A stretch of 64,000 nucleotides of DNA, taken from positions 1 through 64,000 of the forward strand of contig OZ246020.1 of NCBI GenBank assembly GCA_965230795.1, read 5' to 3'. The stretch's first letter is position 1; each line of letters opens with the position of its first letter. This stretch comes from PZPK01 sp965230795 (GTDB lineage Bacteria > Pseudomonadota > Gammaproteobacteria > Pseudomonadales > Oleiphilaceae). Below, piece by piece: positions 25,218 to 33,469 of the stretch. The notes under the pieces are model-generated. The model was not told the origin of the DNA and did not search any database. It saw only the letters and a list, made by a program, of their open reading frames with translations. The position numbers and the translations under genes were made by a program.

Positions 25218-25850
25218 ATGAACACGTCTTTTTCCGAGCCGACAACCTCCCTGTCTCGTCGACAGTTACTGCAGCGAGGTCTGTTGGGATCCGCGCTGCT
25301 TTCGACAGCAAGTCTGAGCGCCAGCCTGAGTGGCTGTACCTCAACACCCACCCCGATCAGCGCGCAATCGGGTCAAACTGTCTATCGCTTTTTGCGCAAA
25401 GACGACATTGTGCTACTCGCCGCCCTGGCTCCAGCCATTATGGATCAGCATTGGCCGCAAACCGAAACTGCTCATATCGACGCCATGAATACACTGGCAC
25501 CGCGTATCGATCGCTTCATCATGCGCCTGGGGGATTTTAATATTCGAGAAATGCGCAAGTTGTTTGATTTGCTGAACTCAGGGTTTATGCGTGGTTTAAC
25601 CACTGGCATCTGGCGCGACTGGAATGAAACCGACAGGGAAGAGGTCCATCGTTTTCTCCAAGACTGGAAGTTCAGCCGCTTTGCCCTCTTTAACAGCGCC
25701 TACAATGCACTCAGCGACATTATCGGCTTTGCCTGGTACAGCATGCCTGCCAATTCAGGCCCCATGGGATACAGCGGTCCTCCCGCTTACGTGATCGACA
25801 GTCTTCCCCAATTCAAGACTGACAAGATGGCAACGGGAGAAAGCGCATGA
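25218..25850 (+). CDS. Tat-exported lipoprotein, small-subunit partner of a GMC oxidoreductase
   Basis: 210 residues. The N-terminus has a twin-arginine motif (SRRQLLQ, 13-19), a hydrophobic core and a lipobox LSGC with Cys40, so it should be a lipoprotein exported folded by Tat. The +2 residue is Thr, which does not signal inner-membrane retention. The rest resembles the gluconate 2-dehydrogenase subunit 3/Tat-signal small subunit type: DIVLLAALAPAIMD, then a helical body ending GYSGPPAYVIDSLP. It overlaps the GMC oxidoreductase start by four bases (ATGA), so the two probably form a complex, with the small subunit carrying or anchoring the flavoprotein. The substrate is not evident. Confidence 0.8.
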   Translation: MNTSFSEPTTSLSRRQLLQRGLLGSALLSTASLSASLSGCTSTPTPISAQSGQTVYRFLRKDDIVLLAALAPAIMDQHWPQTETAHIDAMNTLAPRIDRFIMRLGDFNIREMRKLFDLLNSGFMRGLTTGIWRDWNETDREEVHRFLQDWKFSRFALFNSAYNALSDIIGFAWYSMPANSGPMGYSGPPAYVIDSLPQFKTDKMATGESA

Positions 25851-27430
25851 CCGACATCATCGCCCAAGGCTTGCAACAAGGCTGGAAAGCCTCCGGGGCA
25901 CATACCCTTGCCGACAGGCAGATACTGGAAGCGGATGTCATCGTTATCGGCACCGGTGCCGGCGGTGCCACCAGCGCCGAAATTCTGAGCAAAGCCGGTT
26001 TGTCCGTGATCATGCTCGAAGAAGGCAAGCTGCGCTATCAGAAAGATTTCAAAATGGACGAGCTGGAAGCCTTCTCGACCCTGTACCAGGAAGGCACTGC
26101 ACGCAAAACTGCCGACGGTGCCATTGCCATTTATCAGGGGAGAACAGTCGGCGGCTCAACAACGGTTAACTGGACCTCCACCTTCCGGACACCCGACGCA
26201 ACTCTCAACCATTGGCAACAGCATCACGGCGTCGAAGGCTTCACCTCGGAGGCTATGGCACCCTGGTTTGCCGAGCGCGAGCGTCAACTGAACATGAGTG
26301 AATGGCTCATGCCCCCCAATGGCAACAACTCGGTGCTGAAAAAAGGCTGTGATGCTCTTGGCCTGACAGCGCATACCATGGTGCGTAATGTCAAAGGTTG
26401 CTGGAATCTGGGCTATTGCGGTTTTGGATGCCCGACTAACGCCAAGCAATCCATGCTGGTCACCTCCATTCCCGACGCGTTGAACCAGGGCGCCACCCTG
26501 ATCAGCTGTGCCCGGGTCGAACGCTTACAGATTCAGGGGGATAAAGTCAGCGCCGTCGAGTGCTCTGTACTGGATGCGGAAGCCCAGCGCGACACCGGTC
26601 GTCGTATTGAGATCCGCGGCCGCCATGTGGTGCTGGCAGCCGGGGCCATTGGCAGCCCGGCAGTATTGCTGCGCTCACAGGCGCCAGATCCCCATGACAC
26701 ACTCGGCAAGCGTACCTTTGTGCATCCGGTCAATACGATTACCGCCATCATGCCGGAAGCCGTAAAGGGTTATGAAGGCGCTCCCCAAAGTATTTATTCA
26801 GACCACTTTTTGTGGAACAACGATGCCGACACGCCCGGTTTCAAACTGGAAGTGGCACCGGTGTTTCCGGGAGCCATGGCCGCACAGGGAACGGTTTCCG
26901 GACCCGAGCTGTATCGCAGCCTTGAATCCCTGAGTCATGCCAATTCCATGATCGCCCTGATCCGGGATGGTTTTCATGAAGAGTCGACCGGCGGATCAGT
27001 TAAACTGCGCGATGATGGCAGCCCGGTTCTCAACTATCCCATCAGCGACTACATCTGGCGGGGCATTAGAAAGGCCTATCTGACTATGGCTGAAATTCAG
27101 TTTGCGGCCGGCGCCCGCTCCTTGCTGGTCGGCCATCATGACGCCAAAGAACTGAAGTCCTGGACACAGGCTCAGGAAGCTATCCGGGAATTGCCCATGA
27201 AACCACTGCGTGCAGCGCTGTTTTCTGCCCATTTGATGGGCGGCTGCGGCATGGGTGAGAACCCCAGGAATTCGGTGGTCAACAGCCTGGGCCGACATCA
27301 TCAGCTCAATAACCTGAATGTCATTGACGGTGCCTGCTTCCCCACCAGTATCGGTGCCAACCCGCAATTGTCTATCTACGCGCTGGCTGCCAAACTGGCG
27401 ACCCATTTGGCGAAGCAGTTAACCGCCTGA
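25847..27430 (+). CDS. GMC family FAD-dependent oxidoreductase
   Basis: 527 residues. The dinucleotide-binding motif is ADVIVIGTGAGGATSAEIL at 29-47, and the second FAD contact is YQGRTVGGSTTVNWTS. Cys-rich KGCWNLGYCGFGCPTNAKQS lies near residue 190, as in long-chain alcohol oxidase and related bacterial GMC proteins. The catalytic region is FSAHLMGGCGMG, ending with IGANPQLSIYALA. The enzyme has no signal peptide of its own; with the Tat lipoprotein encoded by the coupled upstream gene it could be exported as a passenger, or remain cytoplasmic. It likely oxidises an alcohol, feeding the aldehyde dehydrogenase upstream. Confidence 0.9.
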   Translation: MTDIIAQGLQQGWKASGAHTLADRQILEADVIVIGTGAGGATSAEILSKAGLSVIMLEEGKLRYQKDFKMDELEAFSTLYQEGTARKTADGAIAIYQGRTVGGSTTVNWTSTFRTPDATLNHWQQHHGVEGFTSEAMAPWFAERERQLNMSEWLMPPNGNNSVLKKGCDALGLTAHTMVRNVKGCWNLGYCGFGCPTNAKQSMLVTSIPDALNQGATLISCARVERLQIQGDKVSAVECSVLDAEAQRDTGRRIEIRGRHVVLAAGAIGSPAVLLRSQAPDPHDTLGKRTFVHPVNTITAIMPEAVKGYEGAPQSIYSDHFLWNNDADTPGFKLEVAPVFPGAMAAQGTVSGPELYRSLESLSHANSMIALIRDGFHEESTGGSVKLRDDGSPVLNYPISDYIWRGIRKAYLTMAEIQFAAGARSLLVGHHDAKELKSWTQAQEAIRELPMKPLRAALFSAHLMGGCGMGENPRNSVVNSLGRHHQLNNLNVIDGACFPTSIGANPQLSIYALAAKLATHLAKQLTA

Positions 27431-27520
27431 AACGGCCTTGTCGACGGTGAGCAGAAATTGTGCTGCCGAAGCAATTCCGTTACTATGCGGCCGACATTTT
27501 CAGGCAGCCTACAGGCATAG

Positions 27521-28009
<489 letters not shown>

Positions 28010-28029
28010 CAATAGGGCACACGCTGTAG

Positions 28030-28296
<267 letters not shown>

Positions 28297-28391
28297 CCAT
28301 ATTGTTCTGGCCATGAGGCTTGCTAAGCTCTCACCTCAAGATTATTTCCTAGCTCTTTCTTTTTAATAGATATTCTGTACTACACTGAAAA

Positions 28392-28417
28392 GTATCGGCC
28401 GGTTTTCGGGCCGATAC
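28392..28417. other. Stem-loop downstream of the ferredoxin gene
   Basis: GTATCGGCC (28392-28400) and GGCCGATAC (28409-28417) form a perfect 9-bp stem with an 8-base loop. CCCTT follows, so there is no real U-tract. It lies 96 bp after the ferredoxin stop and 108 bp before the next gene. It could be an imperfect terminator or a 3-prime-end stabiliser. Confidence 0.55.
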
Positions 28418-28524
28418 CCCTTGGTACAGAACCCGCCGGTAAAGGCGCTTTTATTCACCCAAATACAGGAACAGACGAGTCAACATTCGCCCGCTGGTGA
28501 ATAGCAGTATTGACGGAGACAGAC

Positions 28525-29088
28525 ATGGCAGACGACAAAGACAACGATGCCCCGGAGCCCTTAAGCGAAGAGCAGCGCATTGCCCAACTGGAAAAGAAAA
28601 TGGGCACCAGCAAGATGATCCTGTTTGCGATTGCCTTGTTCCTGATCATTATCATCTCGGTATCCATCACTGCCGTATCCCTGTTCGTATTCAAAGACAA
28701 TGATGCTGCCAGCAAGGAAACTATTACGGCTTTGCAGAGTGAGCTCGAAACCCTGAATCAGAAACTGTCCGATATGGATGCGCGCCTGATTGAAGTGTCA
28801 TTGACCCTGCCGGAACTGGAGGGCCGCATTACCAACAGCAGCGCCGCAGTGATGCAGCAGGTATTGATTCAACAGGAACAGGATATTCAAAGCTTTCTGA
28901 CGGCCCTGCGCTCAGCGACCTTTGATCTCGCCCATATGGTTCCCGGTTCGCGGGCCTGGCTGGAGCTTTACAGCACTCAGATCGACAGTTCGGTAGAAAT
29001 GAGTGAAAAGCGGGTGGAACAGCTAAAGCAGCTACAGACCAGTGTTCCGGTCACCAAGGGTGATCCCTTCTTTGGCGAAGAGTTTTAA
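28525..29088 (+). CDS. Single-pass membrane protein with periplasmic coiled coil, unknown function
   Basis: 187 residues from the ATG at 28525, which has GGAGA five bases before it. The N-terminus is cytoplasmic and acidic (ADDKDNDAPEPLSEEQRIAQ). One membrane segment lies at about 33-58 (ILFAIALFLIIIISVSITAV), followed by a coiled coil (LQSELETLNQKLSDMDARLI) and a helical C-terminal half. The topology suggests a periplasmic scaffold or a division- or envelope-associated protein. I do not recognise a family. It stands alone between the coaD pair and the convergent AI-2E transporter gene. Confidence 0.7.
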   Translation: MADDKDNDAPEPLSEEQRIAQLEKKMGTSKMILFAIALFLIIIISVSITAVSLFVFKDNDAASKETITALQSELETLNQKLSDMDARLIEVSLTLPELEGRITNSSAAVMQQVLIQQEQDIQSFLTALRSATFDLAHMVPGSRAWLELYSTQIDSSVEMSEKRVEQLKQLQTSVPVTKGDPFFGEEF

Positions 29089-29119
29089 ACCAGACTCATC
29101 ACTCTCCAAATGCATCAAT

Positions 29120-29151
29120 GCGCTGTATATTGATAAACCTTTATACGGCGC
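29120..29151. other. Imperfect stem-loop between convergent genes
   Basis: GCGCTGTATA pairs with TATACGGCGC (one G-U pair) around a 12-base loop. It sits between the convergent membrane-coiled-coil and AI-2E transporter genes; no U-tract follows on either strand. It is possibly a weak shared transcript end. Confidence 0.35.
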
Positions 29152-29267
29152 TAAAACGCTCCAGATTAGCCAGCAGTACAATCAGGCACATCACACCCAA
29201 GATCACCACACTGCGAATTATCCGACAACGTTTACAGCGGCTGCTCATCGTATACAGACTCCCATTA

Positions 29268-30332
29268 TCAGGATTCCGTCCTTGATGACTTCACTTGAGC
29301 TTCACTTGGCTCAGGTCCCATTAGAATGGCAATCCACTGGGTATCACTACTGCTCTCAAAAGCAATTTTGAGCAGCATGGTCAGCGGCACCGACAAGAGC
29401 ATTCCGACCGGTCCCAGTACCCAGCCCCAGAATACCAATGACAGGAATACCACCAGCGTCGACAGTCCCAGCCCTTTACCCATATAGCGCGGCTCCACCA
29501 CATTGCCCATCACGGTATTCACAAACACATAACCGGCTGCGGTTAACAAGGCATACAAAGGCCCCAGTTGAATCAAGGCCAACAGGACGGTGGGCACCGC
29601 CGCGATAATCGAACCGATATTCGGCACAAAGTTGAACAGAAACGCGACCAGCGCCCACAGCAGTGGATAGTCCACGCCCAGCACCAATAACCACAGATAA
29701 ATCACCCCGCCCGTAATCAGACTGATGACCGTTTTAATGGTCATGTACTGCTTTACGGTATCGAGAAAACGATGCACATGGCGCATGTGCGCGCTGTTTT
29801 CACCAAAGGCTGCCTGCAGTTTCGCCGGCAATGAAGCGCCTTCAAACAGCATGAAGATGATGGTCAGAATAATCAGGAAGGAATTGGACAATACCGTGCC
29901 CAGGTTACCCAGGGCATTAGCCGCCAGTTTGAAGATGGTGGAAGGATCAAAGTGCTGCATGATCCGCTCCCTTGGCACCTCAATACCAATGGACGCCAGC
30001 CAGCTGAACAGTTGCCCGGTCAAGCCCCGCAGACGTTCCTGATACACCGGCAGATCCTTGGAGAAATCGCCCACGGTGGTGGTGATAATCGACACAAACA
30101 GAATCTGCAGCAACACCACAAAAACCACCACCAGCACCAGCGACAACCAGGCCGGAAAGCCCTTCTCCAGCATGAACAGGAAGGGCGGGGCACAGATAAT
30201 GGCGAAGAAGCTCGACAGCAGGAAGGTCACCATAATCGACTCAGCTGAGCGCATCCCCGCCACCACAATGACAAACGCCGCCAATACAAACAGCACCCGC
30301 GCGGCGCTGGAAAACCCACTCGATGTCTGCAT
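29268..30332 (-). CDS. AI-2E family transporter (PerM/TqsA-like)
   Basis: 354 residues from the ATG at 30332, with AAGGGAG just upstream. About eight membrane segments occur: three at the N-terminus, then a soluble stretch with TTTVGDFSKDLPVYQERLRG, and five more. The conserved VAFLFNFVPNIGSIIAAVP and GNVVEPRYMGKGLGLSTLVV motifs define the AI-2E transporter (DUF20) family. Members export autoinducer-2 or act as Na+/H+ antiporters or permeases; the substrate here is not known. Confidence 0.9.
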   Translation of the reverse strand: MQTSSGFSSAARVLFVLAAFVIVVAGMRSAESIMVTFLLSSFFAIICAPPFLFMLEKGFPAWLSLVLVVVFVVLLQILFVSIITTTVGDFSKDLPVYQERLRGLTGQLFSWLASIGIEVPRERIMQHFDPSTIFKLAANALGNLGTVLSNSFLIILTIIFMLFEGASLPAKLQAAFGENSAHMRHVHRFLDTVKQYMTIKTVISLITGGVIYLWLLVLGVDYPLLWALVAFLFNFVPNIGSIIAAVPTVLLALIQLGPLYALLTAAGYVFVNTVMGNVVEPRYMGKGLGLSTLVVFLSLVFWGWVLGPVGMLLSVPLTMLLKIAFESSSDTQWIAILMGPEPSEAQVKSSRTES

Positions 30333-30440
30333 CACACTCCCTTATCTGATTCGTATCGTGCCCGCATGGCATGACCGCTGGATGAAAGGCCGCACTATAG
30401 CATGGCCATCAACAGGGAAAAGAGGAGTAATGTAGATTCA

Positions 30441-31163
30441 TCACTGATCCTCAAGGCCGTAAGCACGAAGCAGCTGGTCCAGATAACGTTCTCGCACAAT
30501 CGCCAGCGATTCCCAGAAGGTCTTGGCAAGCTGGCTTCGACTGCGCAATAGCGATTTAGACAAAGGAATATACAAATCAGCAAACATAAAGGCTTCTTCA
30601 AAGGGCGTATGCACGTTGTCCAGCTTTAACTTTCGTACAGCCTGCATACCGATATTCTGTTCAACGATGTAACCATCCAGGCGACCCAACGACACCAGCT
30701 GCAAGCCCAACTCCAGATCCAGCTCATGAGTATAATTCGCGCCAAGCTTCAGTAACTTTTGATGTGCTAAATATCCCACCGGCGCAGATAAACCATAGCG
30801 AAGACCACGAAAGTCTTTACCATCCCAAAACAACTCGCCGTCCTGTCGGACAAAAACAGGATACTTCACACGCCAGAAACGTTTCTGACTATCGACATTT
30901 CCCTCAGAGTTTTTGGGGAAGGCGTAACGTTTATCACGTTCCGAACTCCATATCACCGCAAAAGCGCCATCTACTTCACCAGCTTCCAGCATCAGCAGAC
31001 AACGCTTCCAGGGCATGGATTGTAAAGTCAGGGACATACTGAAATCCTGTTCAAGATGCCTGATCAGCTCCAATAAAATACCGGGCTTTTGCGGATCAAG
31101 GGTTTCAGGAGGCGACGAAAAGGGTAAAGCAGGATCCTGCTGATAGCAAAGCGTCATGGTCAT
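30441..31163 (-). CDS. Solute-binding-protein-like (family 3) protein without a signal peptide
   Basis: 240 residues with the two-lobed pattern of family 3 periplasmic binding proteins: LCYQQDPALPF near the start, GILLELIRHLEQDFSM, LMLEAGEVDGAFAVIWSSER, and VSLGRLDGYIVEQNIG in the second lobe. Such proteins start with a signal peptide, but here an in-frame TGA lies two codons upstream of the first ATG, so no export signal can be encoded. Either it acts in the cytoplasm or the 5-prime end has decayed. A second ATG at 31157 has better spacing to the GAGGG. It is divergent from the SOS operon imuA-imuB-dnaE2, 59 bp from the LexA box. Confidence 0.75.
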   Translation of the reverse strand: MTMTLCYQQDPALPFSSPPETLDPQKPGILLELIRHLEQDFSMSLTLQSMPWKRCLLMLEAGEVDGAFAVIWSSERDKRYAFPKNSEGNVDSQKRFWRVKYPVFVRQDGELFWDGKDFRGLRYGLSAPVGYLAHQKLLKLGANYTHELDLELGLQLVSLGRLDGYIVEQNIGMQAVRKLKLDNVHTPFEEAFMFADLYIPLSKSLLRSRSQLAKTFWESLAIVRERYLDQLLRAYGLEDQ

Positions 31164-31215
31164 CCCTCATGAGCAGGTGTGCTAGCAGTATAGGCAAGAT
31201 TCCATGTCACGCCAC

Positions 31216-31245
31216 TTGCAATACTGTTTATGCATACAGTATATT
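31216..31245 (+). promoter_or_regulatory. imuA promoter with LexA (SOS) box
   Basis: The -35 is TTGCAA (31216-31221) and the -10 is TATATT (31240-31245), with an 18-bp spacer. The spacer is filled by TACTGTTTATGCATACAGTA (31222-31241), a perfect CTG-N10-CAG LexA box close to the E. coli consensus. LexA bound here would cover both promoter elements, so the imuA-imuB-dnaE2 operon should be tightly repressed and DNA-damage induced. Confidence 0.93.
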
Positions 31246-31277
31246 TTCTCGTCCGATTATTTTTTACGGACAGGCCA

Positions 31278-31991
31278 ATGAAACACTTTCTGCAGGATCT
31301 GAAGAATCGACAGTTAGTCTGGCAAGCCGGTAAACCCCAGACTCAAAGCACTCCCCGAGTCAGTTCCGGTTATTCCCAACTGGACGAATATCTGGAAGGC
31401 GGCTGGCCCTGTCATGGCGTGATTCAACTCCAAACAGAACAGTCCGGTATTGGCGAGCTGCGTCTGCTGCTACCGGCGCTGCAAGAGCTGGCTTCTCAGG
31501 ACAAATGGCAGGCCTGGGTTCAGCCACCGGCACGCCTGTGTCCCCATAGTTTTGAGCCGGACACGCTGTCTCGTACCCTGGTCGTCACTCCCTCGAATCC
31601 AAAGCAGAGCTTATGGGTAAGTGAGCAAATACTTACGAGTGGCTGCTTTTCTGCCATGGTGCTATGGTCCAAGACCCTGAGCCCCTCACAAGCCAAGCGC
31701 CTGCAACTGGCCGCCCGGGACAGCCAAACCCTGGCCTTTGTGATCAGCCCACTGCCAGCTCAGGACACTTCCCTGGCGCTCAGCATGCGCATGCGTGTCG
31801 GATACTGGGAGCGAGGCCTGACATTGCATATCTTTAAGCGCCAGCATGCCTGGCCGCTGCCGGCCTTCAATCTGGATATGTCTACACGCTGGCCACGGCT
31901 CTTTTCTACGGTTGACGCCACTTCGGTAAAGACCTCACCCCCAGCTGACACCGGCAACATCCTCAACTTTCCGCCCCTCTCCCGGAATTAG
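31278..31991 (+). CDS. imuA: Translesion synthesis-associated protein ImuA
   Basis: 237 residues from the ATG at 31278. An upstream in-frame ATG at 31230 falls inside the LexA box and cannot be the start. The family opening is seen in RVSSGYSQLDEYLEGGWPCH, followed by a degenerate RecA-like core (LLLPALQELASQDKWQAWVQ; LVVTPSNPKQSLWVSEQIL). ImuA interacts with RecA, ImuB and DnaE2 in damage-induced mutagenesis. It is the first gene of the SOS cassette; the imuB ATG lies two bases after its stop. Confidence 0.93.
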   Translation: MKHFLQDLKNRQLVWQAGKPQTQSTPRVSSGYSQLDEYLEGGWPCHGVIQLQTEQSGIGELRLLLPALQELASQDKWQAWVQPPARLCPHSFEPDTLSRTLVVTPSNPKQSLWVSEQILTSGCFSAMVLWSKTLSPSQAKRLQLAARDSQTLAFVISPLPAQDTSLALSMRMRVGYWERGLTLHIFKRQHAWPLPAFNLDMSTRWPRLFSTVDATSVKTSPPADTGNILNFPPLSRN

Positions 31992-31993
31992 CC

Positions 31994-33436
31994 ATGCGCT
32001 GGTTGTATCTGCACTTCCCTCAGCTTCAGCTCGACGCGCTGGATCGACAGCGCGACACAGGCGACATGGGCGATACAGCAACTCGGCCCCAAACAAGTGC
32101 CTGCATCATCGTGCATCCCGAACACTATGGCGTGTGTCAGCTGGATGAGCAGGCCCGCCATCAGGGAGTTAAGATCGGAATGGGGCTGGCCACCGCATCC
32201 GCGCTCTGCCATCCACTGACCATCATTCGCCTGGACCCGTCTTTTGAGCGCCAGCGTTTGCAGGAACTGGCCCAGCATCTTTATCAGATCACCGCTGATA
32301 TTGCCCTGTTCGAGCCCGATGGCATGGTGCTGGAGGTGGATGCCATGCTGAACCTGTACGGCACGCTCGATGCCTATCTGGATGCCATTCAATCCCTGTT
32401 ACAACAGCAAGGCGTAAGTGCCAGACTGGCGCTCGCCGACACCCCCCTGGCGGCACGAACACTGGCACGCCATGCGTCCAGTACATTCAGTCGGGATAGC
32501 AGTGCCATATCCAGACAGCTTGATGTACTGCCCCTTGAAGCCCTGGAATTGCCCTCCCGTCAGCGTGAGCAACTCAGACGCCTTGGCTTACATCGCCTGA
32601 CAGATATTGAAGCCCTGTCCCGCAAGGAACTGGGGGTGCGTTTTGGTGCGTCATTGCTGCATTCACTGGATCAGCTGCGTGGAAAGCGTCCGACCCCCCT
32701 GCATTTCTACCAGCCCCGGGAAGTGTTCAGTCACAGCATGCAACTGGAATATGAAATTCGCCACAGTGATGCCCTGCTGTTCCCAAGCCAGCGTTTACTG
32801 CAACAACTGCAACAGTTTCTGCAAATAGCCTCCGCCCGCATTCAGAGTCTGCGGCTGATTCTCGGATTCAGGGAAGCAGGCGAACAATGTCTTGAGCTGC
32901 ATAGCGCCGAACCCGAACGCCAAAGCGCTGTCTGGCGCCAGCTTCTGCAACTGAAACTGGAACGGGTACGCCTGCAGGCACCGGTGATTCAACTGCGCCT
33001 GGAAAGCGGCCCCTTATTAAGCGAGCAGGCGCAGCATCCGGATCTGTTCGCTGCACGCCAGCGGCTATCACCCGGGCACCTCATCAGTCGACTACAGGCC
33101 AAGCTGGGTCAGGATGCCTTGCATCGCATTCAGGTGCAGGAAGACTATCGGCCCGAACATGCTTTCAGCTACCACGGTGTTGATTCAACGCAGAGCCCAC
33201 CGGCGTCCCATCACATGCTCGAACACTGCGTGCGTCCCAGTCTGCTGCTGGAGAAGCCGGAGCGCCTGAGTGACACCATTCGCATCATCCATGGACCGGA
33301 GCGCATTCAAACGGCCTGGTGGAGTGAACACGCCATTTGTCGGGACTACTTTGTCGCCACCAACGCCAAAGGCCAGACGCTCTGGGTGTTCCGTGACCCG
33401 CAGCAGAACTGGTTCGTTCACGGCCTGTTCGCCTGA
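31994..33436 (+). CDS. imuB: Y-family DNA polymerase-like protein ImuB
   Basis: 480 residues. The opening MRWLYLHFPQLQLDALDRQR lacks the DxD catalytic acid pair of active Y-family polymerases, as usual for ImuB; VLEVDAMLNLYGTLDAYLDA is the corresponding degenerate second motif. The little-finger region and the C-terminal tail are present (WWSEHAICRDYFVATNAKGQ then LWVFRDPQQNWFVHGLFA). ImuB is a hub that links the beta clamp, ImuA and DnaE2 rather than a polymerase itself. It is translationally close to imuA and followed by dnaE2 at 33 bp. Confidence 0.95.
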   Translation: MRWLYLHFPQLQLDALDRQRDTGDMGDTATRPQTSACIIVHPEHYGVCQLDEQARHQGVKIGMGLATASALCHPLTIIRLDPSFERQRLQELAQHLYQITADIALFEPDGMVLEVDAMLNLYGTLDAYLDAIQSLLQQQGVSARLALADTPLAARTLARHASSTFSRDSSAISRQLDVLPLEALELPSRQREQLRRLGLHRLTDIEALSRKELGVRFGASLLHSLDQLRGKRPTPLHFYQPREVFSHSMQLEYEIRHSDALLFPSQRLLQQLQQFLQIASARIQSLRLILGFREAGEQCLELHSAEPERQSAVWRQLLQLKLERVRLQAPVIQLRLESGPLLSEQAQHPDLFAARQRLSPGHLISRLQAKLGQDALHRIQVQEDYRPEHAFSYHGVDSTQSPPASHHMLEHCVRPSLLLEKPERLSDTIRIIHGPERIQTAWWSEHAICRDYFVATNAKGQTLWVFRDPQQNWFVHGLFA

Positions 33437-33469
33437 TACCGGCTAGCACGAAGACCTGGATTCAAGCTC

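Noticed and set aside
31230..31277. An upstream ATG for imuA
   Set aside because: It lies inside the LexA box and promoter spacer, upstream of any likely transcription start.
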